Shown: positions 11,462-19,852 of the stretch, one piece after another | Numbering within the stretch: the first letter of the stretch is position 1 | Layout: the number at the start of each line of letters is the position of its first letter | From: JALZKA01 sp963725035 | GTDB taxonomy: Bacteria; Actinomycetota; Thermoleophilia; Solirubrobacterales; 70-9 | Direction: 5' to 3' | Assembly: GCA_963725035.1 (NCBI GenBank) | Contig: CAVRWX010000018.1 | Location: 434,001-498,000 of the forward strand | DNA length: 64,000 nucleotides | Notes under the pieces: generated by a model | The model's database searches: none | What the model was told of the DNA's origin: nothing | The model's input: the letters and a program-made list of their open reading frames with translations, nothing else | Position numbers and translations under genes: made by a program

Positions 11462-12420
11462 CTCGGCGCCTCCCCGCCGCCATTCGGCCCACCCTTGGCG
11501 CCGCGCTCGATCAGCGTCGGCTCGCCTCGCTCGGGGAACGGGATCTCGATCACGTCGAAGTCTCGGGGGGCGATGGCGCCGGGGAACTCCTCGCGCGCCT
11601 CCTCGAGGACCGCGCCGACGTGGTAGCGAGACGAGATATGGACGAGCGCGAGCATTCGCACCTGCGCTTCCGCGGCGAGCTTGGCGGCCTCACGAGCCGT
11701 TGAGTGCTTCGTTTCGTGGGCGCGCTGGGCCTCGTCGTCGGCGAAGCTCGCCTCGTGGACGAGGAGCTCGGCCTCGTGGGCGGCGACGAGCGCAAGCTCG
11801 CATGGCTCGGTGTCGCCGGTCACGACGACCTTCCGACCGGTGCGGGTCTCCCCCATCACCTGCGCCGGCTCGACACCGTTCACGCTCTCGCCGGCCTGAA
11901 GGCGCGCGAAGTCGGGGCCGGGGCTGACGCCCAGGCGCTCGGCCTCTGCCGGGTCGAAGCGGCCGGGGCGCTCGTCCTCTACCAGTGCGTAGCCGAATGC
12001 GCGCACGCGGTGCTCGACCTCGAACGGGCGCATCTCGTAGGTGTCGTAGCGAACGGGCGCGGAACCGCTCAGTTCGATGAGCTCGAGCGGATACGAGACG
12101 TTGCCCATGATCCGCCGTAGCGCGACGAAGAGCTCCTCGAGGCCGGGCGGGCCAAAGATGCGAAGCGGGGTCTCGCGGCCGTTCAGCTCGTAGGTCTTGA
12201 GCAGGCCGGGCACGCCGAGGTAGTGGTCGGCGTGGTAGTGCGTGATGTAGAGGTCGTCTACCTGGACGAGCCCCGTCGAGCGCTGCATCTGGCGCTGAGC
12301 GCCTTCGCCGCAGTCGATAAGGATGCGATCCCCGCCGGCGCGCACAAGCAGGCACGCCGTAGCCCTCCGAGCCGTCGGCACGGAGCCACCGGTGCCGAGA
12401 AAGACAACGTCGAGGTCCAT
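11458..12420 (-). CDS. rnz: Ribonuclease Z (tRNA 3'-endonuclease)
   Basis: 320 residues, metallo-beta-lactamase fold. The zinc motif THYHADHYLG places His61, His63, Asp65 and His66; further ligands are GDTEP (Asp near 205) and LVHISSRY near 265. It removes 3' trailers from tRNA precursors, which fits the nearby tRNA-Arg that lacks an encoded CCA. The usual HGDH form of the motif is here HADH. The C-terminal 30 residues are longer than usual and low in complexity. Confidence 0.9.
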   Translation of the reverse strand: MDLDVVFLGTGGSVPTARRATACLLVRAGGDRILIDCGEGAQRQMQRSTGLVQVDDLYITHYHADHYLGVPGLLKTYELNGRETPLRIFGPPGLEELFVALRRIMGNVSYPLELIELSGSAPVRYDTYEMRPFEVEHRVRAFGYALVEDERPGRFDPAEAERLGVSPGPDFARLQAGESVNGVEPAQVMGETRTGRKVVVTGDTEPCELALVAAHEAELLVHEASFADDEAQRAHETKHSTAREAAKLAAEAQVRMLALVHISSRYHVGAVLEEAREEFPGAIAPRDFDVIEIPFPERGEPTLIERGAKGGPNGGGEAPS

Positions 12421-12532
12421 GAGGGCGAGAGTAACGGCGGCGTCAGGCGCCTGTGTACCGCGGGGTTCGCTCAGCGGTCGCGGGAGTACACACGAGGTCG
12501 AAGACCGCCCTCGACGTAAGCTGCAGTCACGA

Positions 12533-12608
12533 GCGCCCGTAGCTCAGCTGGATAGAGCGTGCGCCCTCCGGAGGCGCAAGGCCGCAGGTTCGAATCCTGC
12601 CGGGCGCG
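12533..12608 (+). tRNA. tRNA-Arg (CCG anticodon)
   Basis: Cloverleaf read by eye: acceptor GCGCCCG / CGGGCGC, D arm GCTC..GAGC, anticodon stem GCGCC/GGCGC with loop CTCCGGA giving anticodon CCG, T arm GCAGG-TTCGAAT-CCTGC, discriminator G at 12608. CCA is not encoded. Its 3' end directly abuts the stop codon of the convergent LysM-M15 gene at 12609. Confidence 0.93.
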
Positions 12609-13463
12609 TTACGGGTTGTGCTGGACGTGCCACCACTCGGATGGGATCGTCCCGACCCAGCCGTAGGCGGTGCCGATCTGATCGATCACGTCGCGCATTG
12701 ACGGCTCCGCCAGGTCGACCGCAGCCCCGGACTCGTGCGAGCTCGTGCCCGGAGGGTTCGCCGGAGCGCCCTTCCCGGAGAGGTAGAGGTCGTAGAGCTC
12801 CTGCTGCTGCTCGTAAGTGCGATACCCCGAGACCGGTCCTGCCGGGTAGAGGTCGACGCCATAGTTCGAGAGCGAGTCGTTTCGCATCGCGTTCCAAGAG
12901 TCGGCCGCCGCCGGTTCGAGCGGGACGTCGCCCGAGGGCGAAGGAACGCTGCCCATCCCGGCGGGCACGACGGGCGCGGACGGCGCCGGAATCGAAAGAC
13001 CGGTTCCCTCGACCAGGATGCCTGCCGGGTCGAGGCCGTTCGCGGCCGCGAGGTCCGCGACGGTGACGCCGTTCGCCGCCCCGATCGACGAGAGAGTCTC
13101 GCCCCAAACGACAGTGTGCTCCGCGCCCGACGAGGCCGGAGCCGCAGCGGCAGTGTCAGTGGCCGCGGGTGCGCCCGGTGTAATACCCGCGTTCACAAGC
13201 GCCACGGCACCTTCATCGACCGTCGGGACCTGGATCGTCTGGCCCTCGATCACCTGCGCGTCCTCGGAAAGCCCGTTGAAGACGGCGACGGTCCGCGTCG
13301 TCAGGTTGTTCGCGGCGGAGATCGACCAAAGCGTCTCCCCTGGCGCGACAACGTGGGGCGCGCTCGCGCGTGCGGAAGTCGAGTGCGCGAGCCCTGCCAC
13401 GATCGCGGCACACGCGATCACGACCTGGCGTTTACGTCCGTTCCATCTCTGAATTGGCGACAC
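12609..13463 (-). CDS. Secreted LysM protein with M15B (VanY/DacB-type) D-Ala-D-Ala carboxypeptidase domain
   Basis: 284 residues. Signal peptide at about 1-34 (basic start, hydrophobic VIACAAIVAGLA, cleavage after ASA). Two LysM domains follow (about 36-81, VVAPGETLWSISAANN; and 117-160, VVWGETLSSIGAANG), which bind peptidoglycan. The C-terminal M15 zinc peptidase has the SxHxxGxAxD motif SSHESGAAVD (His243, Asp250) and EWWH (Glu276, His279). It should trim or cleave peptide stems in the cell wall. Start is GTG at 13463 behind GGGAG; the start codon lies in the 3' arm of a leader hairpin. Confidence 0.92.
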   Translation of the reverse strand: MSPIQRWNGRKRQVVIACAAIVAGLAHSTSARASAPHVVAPGETLWSISAANNLTTRTVAVFNGLSEDAQVIEGQTIQVPTVDEGAVALVNAGITPGAPAATDTAAAAPASSGAEHTVVWGETLSSIGAANGVTVADLAAANGLDPAGILVEGTGLSIPAPSAPVVPAGMGSVPSPSGDVPLEPAAADSWNAMRNDSLSNYGVDLYPAGPVSGYRTYEQQQELYDLYLSGKGAPANPPGTSSHESGAAVDLAEPSMRDVIDQIGTAYGWVGTIPSEWWHVQHNP

Positions 13464-13502
13464 CTACCGACTCCCTTCGATCAGTTGGCCCCCGAAGGTG
13501 TC
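13459..13502 (-). promoter_or_regulatory. Hairpin covering the start codon of the LysM-M15 gene
   Basis: The minus-strand RNA carries GACACCT (13496-13502) and AGGTGTC (13459-13465), perfect 7-bp arms about 30 nt apart. The 3' arm includes the GTG start codon (13461-13463) and the loop side contains the GGGAG ribosome site. Folding would hide the start. A regulatory role is inferred. Confidence 0.4.
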
Positions 13503-13587
13503 CCTTACGGGGTGCCGGGACGTCCTCCTCGCCGGATTGACCGCCGTTACGGGGCCTGCAAGCGACTGCCCCGCCTAGGATGGGCCG

Positions 13588-14844
13588 ATGGCCGAGCGCG
13601 ACATCGACGTGACCCTCTTCGGCGCCACGAGCGTCACGGGCCGCCAGATCGCCAAATTCCTGTCACAGCGAGCGCCTGACCTCGGCGCATCGTGGGCCGC
13701 CGCAGCCCGCAATCCCGAGAAGCTCTCGTCAACGCTTGCCGACGTTGGCGTGGAGGGTGCGACGACGATCGCGGCGGACGTCACCGATCCCGCGTCGCTG
13801 CTTGCGATGGCCGAGCGCACCAAGGTCGTCCTCAACCTCGTCGGGCCGTACACCGCCTACGGGCGTCCCGTGATCGACGCCTGCGTCGCCGGCGGCGCGC
13901 ATTACGTCGACCTCTCCGGCGAGATGCCCTTCGTCGCCCGCACCACCCGCGACGTCCACGCCGAGGCCGAGGCGGCCGGCGTCAAGGTCGTTCAGGTCTG
14001 CGGCTTCGAGTCGCTCCCGCCGGATATGGGCGTCGCCCTTGCCGCACACACCGCGCGCGAGCGCCACGGCGAGGAGCTCAGCTCCGCCGACCTCGCGATC
14101 CGCACCCTCCGGCTTCCGCCCGGTCTCCCCCGCCCCTCCGACATGGTCTCCGGCGGCACCATGCAGAGCCTTGCTCAGGCGATCGGCGAGGACGACGCCG
14201 AGCGACTCCTCGATCCATCGTGCATGGTCTTCGACGAGGCGCGCTGCGAGGAGATCCGTCGCATCAGCCCAATCAAGCTCGGTCCTCGCCGCACCGAGGA
14301 CGGTGCAGTGATCGCGCCGATGGCGCCGGCGGCATTTATCAACCCTGCCGTCATCCACCGCTCGGCCGCCCTGTCCGACCGGCCAGTCTTCATCTACCGG
14401 GAGGGGATGGCAATCGACGGAGGAGCCGCGAGCTTGCCCTTCCGCTACGCCGCGGCAGGCGCGCTGTCCGGGGTCCAGGTCGCATCGGCAAAGGCAGCCG
14501 GAGCCCGCCCTTCGATCCGCAAGCGCACTTCCTCGGTCCTCACACGAGTCCTCCCCGGCTCCGGCTTCGGTCCCAGCCCGGATCGCATCGAGCAGTGGCG
14601 GTGGCGAATGGACGTGAACGGCGCGACCGAGAACGGCAACACGGTGCACGTCCGGATCGACGCTGACGGACACCCCGGTTATCTCACAACGTCCCGCATG
14701 ATGGGCGAAGCGGGCCTCGTCCTGGCCGACGACTCGCTCGCCCCCGATCGCGCGGGCTGCCTGACACCGTCGGTGGCTCTGGGCGTAGCTTCGGCCGAGC
14801 GTTTCGACGCCGCGGGTCTGCGTTTCCGCGTCAGCGACGGCTAA
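13588..14844 (+). CDS. Saccharopine dehydrogenase-like / trans-acting enoyl reductase family protein
   Basis: 418 residues. An N-terminal Rossmann domain with VTLFGATSVTGRQIAKFL (about 8-25) is followed by VVLNLVGPYTAYGRPVIDACVAGGAHYVDLSGE (about 80-113), the hallmark of the saccharopine-dehydrogenase-like family that includes mycobacterial trans-acting enoyl reductases of phenolic lipid synthesis. The likely cofactor is NAD(P)H; the substrate cannot be deduced, and no polyketide synthase is present nearby. Start ATG at 13588. It seems to be a single transcription unit with the following membrane-protein set possible, as only 30 nt separate them. Confidence 0.85.
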   Translation: MAERDIDVTLFGATSVTGRQIAKFLSQRAPDLGASWAAAARNPEKLSSTLADVGVEGATTIAADVTDPASLLAMAERTKVVLNLVGPYTAYGRPVIDACVAGGAHYVDLSGEMPFVARTTRDVHAEAEAAGVKVVQVCGFESLPPDMGVALAAHTARERHGEELSSADLAIRTLRLPPGLPRPSDMVSGGTMQSLAQAIGEDDAERLLDPSCMVFDEARCEEIRRISPIKLGPRRTEDGAVIAPMAPAAFINPAVIHRSAALSDRPVFIYREGMAIDGGAASLPFRYAAAGALSGVQVASAKAAGARPSIRKRTSSVLTRVLPGSGFGPSPDRIEQWRWRMDVNGATENGNTVHVRIDADGHPGYLTTSRMMGEAGLVLADDSLAPDRAGCLTPSVALGVASAERFDAAGLRFRVSDG

Positions 14845-14874
14845 CCCGACGCGCAGCCGGGTACCGCACTCCCC

Positions 14875-15306
14875 GTGGAGGAATTCGTCCTAGACCTGAC
14901 CAACGGCAACGTCGCCGAGGTCAAGGTGATCCTCGCGTCGGTGATCGCCGCGCTCGCGATCTACCAGTTGGTCCTGGCCGCGATCGGCTACGGAAAGATC
15001 CGCGTTCCATTCCTGGCGAACCCAGCGGCGTTGCGAGGACACCGGGCAATTGGCGACACGATCTTCGCCCTCGCGATCATCACTGGCGGCATGTGCCTCT
15101 CGGTCTACGGCTTCGAGGACGACGGGGGCGTGCATGCGATCGCCGGCGCGATCGTGCTTGGGGTACTCGTCGTGAAGACGTCCATCGTCCGGTCCGACAG
15201 CCTCAAGATCGGCCGCCTGCTTCCCCCGCTGGGAATCGCGGTGTTCGTCCTCTTCATGATCACCTGGGCCACCTCAGCCGGCGACTTTCTGATCGAGGGA
15301 CCATGA
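14875..15306 (+). CDS. Four-helix integral membrane protein (DUF6529-like)
   Basis: 143 residues from GTG at 14875. Four hydrophobic segments are visible (about 19-39, 60-80, 85-104, 117-137). Between the first and second helix is FLANPAALRGHRAIGDTIF, with His and Arg that could bind a cofactor, like small cytochrome-b-like membrane proteins. Resemblance to DUF6529 is from memory and unverified. It overlaps the next gene by 4 nt (ATGA), so the two are coupled. Confidence 0.6.
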   Translation: MEEFVLDLTNGNVAEVKVILASVIAALAIYQLVLAAIGYGKIRVPFLANPAALRGHRAIGDTIFALAIITGGMCLSVYGFEDDGGVHAIAGAIVLGVLVVKTSIVRSDSLKIGRLLPPLGIAVFVLFMITWATSAGDFLIEGP

Positions 15307-15536
15307 ACGACAACGAGCGGATGAACGATGAGCGGACGCACTGGCCACAGATCATCGGGTCGATCGTGGTGGCGCTCGCAATCGTCGCGATCGCGATCGT
15401 GATCACCACCGCCCGGTTCGGCACAACCTCCAGCGCCGAGATCGAGGGCCAGGAGCAGCGGCTCGAGCAGGAGGAGGAACTGACGGAGGAGCGCCAAGAA
15501 GCCGCTGAAGAGCAGCGCGAAGAAGCCGCGGAATAG
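15303..15536 (+). CDS. Small single-span membrane protein with charged coiled-coil tail
   Basis: 77 residues from ATG at 15303, overlapping the upstream stop by 4 nt. One transmembrane segment (about 17-38, IIGSIVVALAIVAIAIVITT) is followed by a Glu/Gln/Arg-rich heptad-like tail (about 48-77) likely to form a coiled coil. No enzyme motif. It lies between a membrane protein and a zinc metallopeptidase on the same strand, so a role as partner of one of these is possible but unsupported. Confidence 0.65.
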   Translation: MNDNERMNDERTHWPQIIGSIVVALAIVAIAIVITTARFGTTSSAEIEGQEQRLEQEEELTEERQEAAEEQREEAAE

Positions 15537-15546
15537 GCTCCCGGCC

Positions 15547-16473
15547 GTGAAGTGGAAGCCCCGCAAGAAGTCGAGCGGCGACGTCATCGATATCCGCGGC
15601 GCCGAGGGGTCGAGCGGGCGCTCGGGCGGCCTTGGCGGCATCTCCCTGCCGGGCGGAGCCATCGGCGGAATCGGGGGAACGGCGGGTGTCGTAATCGCCC
15701 TCGTCATCGTCGGCATCCAGATCTTCGGGGGCGGCTCGGTCGCGGGCTTTGACGTCGGGCAGATCCTCGGTCCCGGCGCAACTCCCCCAGGCGCCGAGAA
15801 CCCCGACCCCATCCCCCCCGACCAGGATCCGCAGCGCGAGTTCTTCGAGTTCTCCGAGTACGTCTTCGACGACACCCAGAGGACGTGGGAGAGCTCGTTC
15901 GAAAACGGCAACCAGACCTATGAGGACGCGAAGCTCGTCGTCTACGACGCCGCCGTCTCAACCGGTGGCTGCGGCAACGCCACCTCCGCCGTCGGCCCCT
16001 TCTACTGCCCCGCAGACTCGCGCGTCTACCTGGACCTCACCTTCTACCAGGACATGGAGCGCCAGCTCGGCGGCGGAGGCGACTTCGCCTGGGCCTACGT
16101 GATCGCCCACGAGATGGGCCATCACGTCCAGAACATCCTGGGAACGAACGACCGCGTGGCGAACCTCGAACAGGACGATCCCGACAACGCCAACGAGCTG
16201 TCGGTCCGCACCGAGCTCCAGGCCGACTGCTACGCCGGAGTCTGGGCCGCGACCGTCTTCGCCGAAGGCGACCTGGAGTCAGGCGACCTGGACGAGGCCT
16301 TCGACACCGCAGAGGCGATCGGCGACGACCGCCTACAGGAGCAGGCCGGCCAGTCCGTCAACCCCGACTCGTTCACCCACGGCTCCGCCGAGCAGCGGCG
16401 CGAGTGGTTCGAACGCGGTTACTCCTCCGGCGATCCGTCGGACTGCGACACGTTCTCGCCCGAGTCGATCTGA
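15547..16473 (+). CDS. Neutral zinc metallopeptidase (YpfJ/KPN_02809 family)
   Basis: 308 residues from GTG at 15547. The N-terminus is cytoplasmic and Gly-rich, a single membrane helix is at about 46-61, and the outer domain carries HEMGHH (His188, Glu189, His192) as zincin motif, with downstream Glu in RTELQADCYAGVWA (about 223-236) as third ligand. The two cysteines GCGN and FYCPADS (142, 154) may form a disulfide. Family members are putative membrane-anchored neutral proteases; substrate unknown. The last 55 nt overlap the 3' end of the convergent gene at 16419. Confidence 0.88.
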   Translation: MKWKPRKKSSGDVIDIRGAEGSSGRSGGLGGISLPGGAIGGIGGTAGVVIALVIVGIQIFGGGSVAGFDVGQILGPGATPPGAENPDPIPPDQDPQREFFEFSEYVFDDTQRTWESSFENGNQTYEDAKLVVYDAAVSTGGCGNATSAVGPFYCPADSRVYLDLTFYQDMERQLGGGGDFAWAYVIAHEMGHHVQNILGTNDRVANLEQDDPDNANELSVRTELQADCYAGVWAATVFAEGDLESGDLDEAFDTAEAIGDDRLQEQAGQSVNPDSFTHGSAEQRREWFERGYSSGDPSDCDTFSPESI

Positions 16474-16874
16474 GCCAACTCCTCCTCGGTGAGGCCGTCC
16501 TCGGCGTCGCCATTCGCACCTCGGCGCCTGGTGAGCTTGCTTGTCGCGCGGCGCATCGGATGAATCGCAAGGCTCAGGTCTTCGAGGCGCGGTTCGAGCG
16601 CCGCGACATTCACCGCCACGTCGTCGAGGTGCTCCACGAGCGGGTCGACAGCCGCGCGCATGCCCTTCACCTCGACGCCCAGCTCGTCGACCCCGGTGCG
16701 CATCAGGTGCACCTCCTCGGCCATGGAGATCGTCGCCTTCCTGATCTCCTCGAGGGTCTTCGCTACCTCCGGCAGGATCGCCACCGAGTCCCTCACCACT
16801 TTCAAGGTCTCCGTAACCGTGCGAAGCCCGTCCGTGATGGGCGCGAGATCGATCGGGAGGCGCAGGTTCGCCAT
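16419..16874 (-). CDS. Predicted coiled-coil protein downstream of the MerR-type gene
   Basis: 151 residues from ATG at 16874, two bases after the stop codon of the MerR-type gene in its restored frame. The sequence is rich in heptads (TDGLRTVTETLKVVRDSVAILPEVAKTL and following), with no cysteines or enzyme motif, and an acidic tail. It looks like a helical bundle or coiled-coil adaptor, comparable to small phasin-like proteins. Its 3' end overlaps the metallopeptidase gene tail to tail by 55 nt. In the raw frame it appears fused to the MerR-type protein because of the frameshift described there. Confidence 0.6.
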   Translation of the reverse strand: MANLRLPIDLAPITDGLRTVTETLKVVRDSVAILPEVAKTLEEIRKATISMAEEVHLMRTGVDELGVEVKGMRAAVDPLVEHLDDVAVNVAALEPRLEDLSLAIHPMRRATSKLTRRRGANGDAEDGLTEEELAQIDSGENVSQSDGSPEE

Positions 16875-16876
16875 CG

Positions 16877-17642
16877 CTACCGCTTCCTCCGGCGGCGCCC
16901 CGGCTCGTTTCCGATCCGCTGCAGCTCGCGGCCGAACTCGTCCTCGACTGTCTTGGTCATGGTCATCTGGAACATCGCCTCGAGTGCCTGTGTCGCAACC
17001 GGGCGCATCCGCTCGATCGAGTCGACCACGTCCGGCCACTCCTCCTCGGGACGCCCCTTCTGCCTCGAACGGCTGCCAGACAAAGGAGACGAACAATTGC
17101 GCGAACGCCTCGGCGACGTACTCACTCGATCGCTTCATGACGTCGACGACGTCCAGAAGCGCCGCCGCCGACACCCCGCGGTCGATCATCTCGGCAGCGA
17201 TCTCGAGCAGGCGCGGGCTTGCGACCTCGAACGAGGCGGGGCCCACCGGCGAGACGAGGCCGAGCTTTATCGCACGCCGAAGGAGGAGCGGCGTGGCGTC
17301 GTCGCCGAATCGCTGGCGAAGCTCGGACAGGGTGAAGATCTGGGGCTGCTCGGACTCGAACGGCTCGGTGACGGCGCGGCGGAAGCTCATGATCGCCTCC
17401 GACGCCTCGCCGCTCGCCCCCTCGAGCAGGCGCTCGATCCCCTTCAGGTTGAAGCCGTCGGCCTGAAGCTGCGAGATCAGCTGCAACCGCGTGACGTGGC
17501 CCGGCCCGTAGTAACCAACTCGGTGGCGCACCTCAGGAGGCGGCAGCAGGCCGCGCGCCTGGTGCGCGCGGATGTTCCTGACGCTCATGCCGCTCTCGGC
17601 GGCGAGCTGCTCGACCGTGAGCGTGTTTTCGTGGTGCCTCAT
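16877..17642 (-). pseudogene. MerR-family transcriptional regulator, split by a +1 frameshift
   Basis: From ATG at 17642 the first ~195 residues read as a MerR-type protein: winged helix LTVEQLAAESGMSVRNIRAHQARGLLPPP (about 8-36), wing and QLISQLQADGFNLKGIERLL helix. The frame then goes wrong after WQPFEAEG; continuing one base later restores PEEEWPDVVDSIERMRPVATQALEAMF up to the stop at 16877. The cause is one extra G in a GGGG run (17055-17058 on the plus strand CCCC). The restored protein would be about 254 residues. It may be a base-calling error rather than a true mutation. The gene is divergent from the polytopic membrane protein at 17817, and palindromes in the gap are likely operators. 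Confidence 0.7.
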
Positions 17643-17706
17643 CCGCGGGCAAAGGCTCAACGACGCGTAAAGGTTCCCGCCTCCATGCGTACACGCTATC
17701 ACCTGT

Positions 17707-17753
17707 CTGATGATACATCAGTCAACGTGACATGGTTTGATGTAACAATGTCA
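17707..17753. promoter_or_regulatory. Candidate operator palindromes between MerR gene and membrane-protein operon
   Basis: In an AT-rich divergent gap, CTGATG-ATA-CATCAG (17707-17721) is a perfect palindrome, and TGACAT (17728-17733) with ATGTCA (17748-17753) forms a second inverted repeat with 14-nt spacing. MerR-type regulators often bind such sites in divergent promoters. Binding is inferred. Confidence 0.45.
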
Positions 17754-17816
17754 AGGGCACTGGGTTTACGTGCCCAGACGCATATGCAAAGCCAATCCAT
17801 CGGAAGGAACCCGTCG

Positions 17817-19715
17817 ATGAAGCGAATGCTCACCTCCTCCCTGCTCCTGGCCGGCGCGACGTCGCTCGTCGCCCCCGCGCTAGCGCTCGCGCAGGCGACC
17901 GAAGACGCCCCGCCCGCCGGCGGCGCCGCAATCGGCCAGGTGATCATCGCCACCGCCGGAGCCATGGTGCTCACGGCTGCGCTCCTCTACTTCGGCCTTG
18001 GCCATCGCTCCGGCAAGGTCCCCTACCTCGGGCGCCTCGCGAACTACTCCGAGCGCGTGAGCGGCCTGCCCGGCTGGGCGGCGCTCCCCTCCGCGATCGC
18101 TACCGGCGCACTTCTCCTCGCCTTCCTCGGCTTCCTCTGGGACGTCTCGATCCACATCGACACCGGCCGCGACGAGGGTCCCCTCGCGAATCCCTCGCAC
18201 TACCTCATCCTCGGCGGCCTCTTCGGGATCTTCACCGCCGGCTTCGTCGCTTGCGTCCTGCCTCTCGAGAAGCCGTCGAAGAGCGCCGTGCGCATCGTCG
18301 GCGACTGGTACGCGCCGCTCGGCGGCGTAGTCATCGCGGTCTGCGGCATGTTCGCGCTGATCGGCTTCCCACTCGACGACATCTGGCACCGGATCTTCGG
18401 CCAGGACGTGACGCTCTGGGGGCCGACGCACCTGATGTTGATCGGCGGCGCCGCGATGACCCTGATCGGGATCGCGATCCTGATGGTCGAGGCCGGGCGC
18501 GTCGAGCCGGTCCGCAAGCGCGGCGAGCAGTCCTGGATCCTGTGGCTACGTCGGGTCGCTCTTTCGGGCGGCCTCCTCATTGGCCTCATGGTCTTCCCCG
18601 TCGAATTCGACTTCGGCGTTCCGCAGTTCCGCATGATCTTCGGCCCGATGCTCGTGATGATCGCCGCCGGCGTTGCGCTCACGGCAACGCGCATGTGGCT
18701 CGGACGCGGCGCGGCGATCGGCGCCGTCGCCTTCTTCCTCCTGGTCCGCGGCATCGTGTCGGTGATCGTCGGGCCCGTCCTGGGTGAGACGACCCCGCAC
18801 TTCGCGCTCTTCATCGTGGAGGGCCTCGTGGTCGAAGCCGTCTTCCTCGCACTCCCCCGCGCCCGCCCGCTGACACTCGGCCTCGTGACGGGCGTCGGCA
18901 TCGGGACGATCGGACTCGCGTCCGAGTGGGCCTGGTCGAACATCTGGATGCCCATTCCATGGACCTCCGACCTTCTGCCCGAGGGTGCCATCGTCGGCTT
19001 CCTTGGCGCAGTGGGCGGAACGCTGCTGGGCGTCTGGGTCGGTGCGCACCTGGCCTCGGATTCGATGCCGCGACTCCGCTCAACGCGAAACGGCGCCATC
19101 GCCGGCGCAGCGATCGTGGCTGTCCTTGTCGGTTTCGCCGCCTTCAAGCCCGCTGCCGAGGGCGTGAGCGCCCGAGTCACCCTGGCCGATGCCGGTCCGG
19201 GCGAGGTCGTCCCAACCGTGCGCATGACGCCCACTGACGCCGCGGACGGCGCCGAGTTCATCAACGTCACCTCGTGGCAGGGCGGCGGGCTCGTAATCGC
19301 GGAGCTCAAGTCGACAGGCTCCCCGGGCGTCTTCACGACCGACGAACCCGTACCCGTCGGAGGCTCGTGGAAGACGATGGTCCGCTACTCGGGCGGCAAC
19401 ACGCTGAACGCGATGCCCATATACATGCCCGAGGACCCGGCGATCCCGGTCGAAGGCGTCCCCGCGGAGCCGGCGTTCGAGCGGTCCTTCCAGTCCGACC
19501 ACGAGGTCCTTCAGCGCGAGCAGAAGGATGTCGTCGGCTGGCTTACGGTCGTCGCCTACCTGGTCGTAGCGTCCATTGCCTTCGCACTGCTCGTGATGAT
19601 CGCCTGGGCGCTCCACCGCCTTGCGGTGGTCGCCGAGGAGCCCTCCGAGCAGGAGCAGGAAGCCCCTGCGACGCGCTCGGAGCGCACCAAGATCGGGCCT
19701 GAGGTGACCGCGTGA
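17817..19715 (+). CDS. Polytopic membrane protein of unknown function with signal peptide
   Basis: 632 residues from ATG at 17817, chosen for the strong GGAAGGAA site seven bases upstream; the open frame continues much further 5' only as antisense of other genes. Signal peptide or first helix at about 1-27, then roughly ten or more hydrophobic segments up to about residue 440, an extracellular beta-rich domain (about 440-560, with FINVTSWQGGGLVIAEL) and a final membrane helix (about 575-600). Conserved-looking polar clusters near membrane ends, DVSIHIDTGRDEGP..NPSHY and DIWHRIFGQDVTLWGPTHL, contain several His and Asp that could bind metal or heme. I do not recognise the family with certainty. 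It heads an overlapping three-gene operon. Confidence 0.75.
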   Translation: MKRMLTSSLLLAGATSLVAPALALAQATEDAPPAGGAAIGQVIIATAGAMVLTAALLYFGLGHRSGKVPYLGRLANYSERVSGLPGWAALPSAIATGALLLAFLGFLWDVSIHIDTGRDEGPLANPSHYLILGGLFGIFTAGFVACVLPLEKPSKSAVRIVGDWYAPLGGVVIAVCGMFALIGFPLDDIWHRIFGQDVTLWGPTHLMLIGGAAMTLIGIAILMVEAGRVEPVRKRGEQSWILWLRRVALSGGLLIGLMVFPVEFDFGVPQFRMIFGPMLVMIAAGVALTATRMWLGRGAAIGAVAFFLLVRGIVSVIVGPVLGETTPHFALFIVEGLVVEAVFLALPRARPLTLGLVTGVGIGTIGLASEWAWSNIWMPIPWTSDLLPEGAIVGFLGAVGGTLLGVWVGAHLASDSMPRLRSTRNGAIAGAAIVAVLVGFAAFKPAAEGVSARVTLADAGPGEVVPTVRMTPTDAADGAEFINVTSWQGGGLVIAELKSTGSPGVFTTDEPVPVGGSWKTMVRYSGGNTLNAMPIYMPEDPAIPVEGVPAEPAFERSFQSDHEVLQREQKDVVGWLTVVAYLVVASIAFALLVMIAWALHRLAVVAEEPSEQEQEAPATRSERTKIGPEVTA

Positions 19716-19852
19716 ACGGCGCGATCACCGTCCTTGCCGACCACGGCGAGCTGGTTTCGGCGCTCCCGTTCGTGATGCCCGCGTTCCTGGTCGTCGGGGT
19801 CCTCCTCGTCATGAGGGTCGTCGAGCGCAGGCGCAATACTCAACCCGAATGA
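19712..19852 (+). CDS. 46-residue single-span membrane protein
   Basis: Starts at GTG 19712 overlapping the previous stop (GTGA) and ends at TGA 19850-19852 overlapping the next start (ATGA). One transmembrane helix (about 18-35, LPFVMPAFLVVGVLLVMR) and an Arg-rich end. The double 4-nt overlap makes it a real translationally coupled gene in spite of its size. It may be a small subunit or assembly partner of the 632-residue membrane protein, by analogy with small subunits of membrane enzymes. Confidence 0.65.
   Translation: MNGAITVLADHGELVSALPFVMPAFLVVGVLLVMRVVERRRNTQPE

Noticed and set aside
13464..13587. c-di-AMP (ydaO) riboswitch before the LysM-M15 gene
   Set aside because: The conserved ydaO blocks could not be found; only a start-codon hairpin is supported.
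16404..17816. Long upstream extension of the 632-residue membrane protein frame
   Set aside because: This part is antisense to the MerR-type and coiled-coil genes; the ribosome site and signal peptide place the start at 17817.
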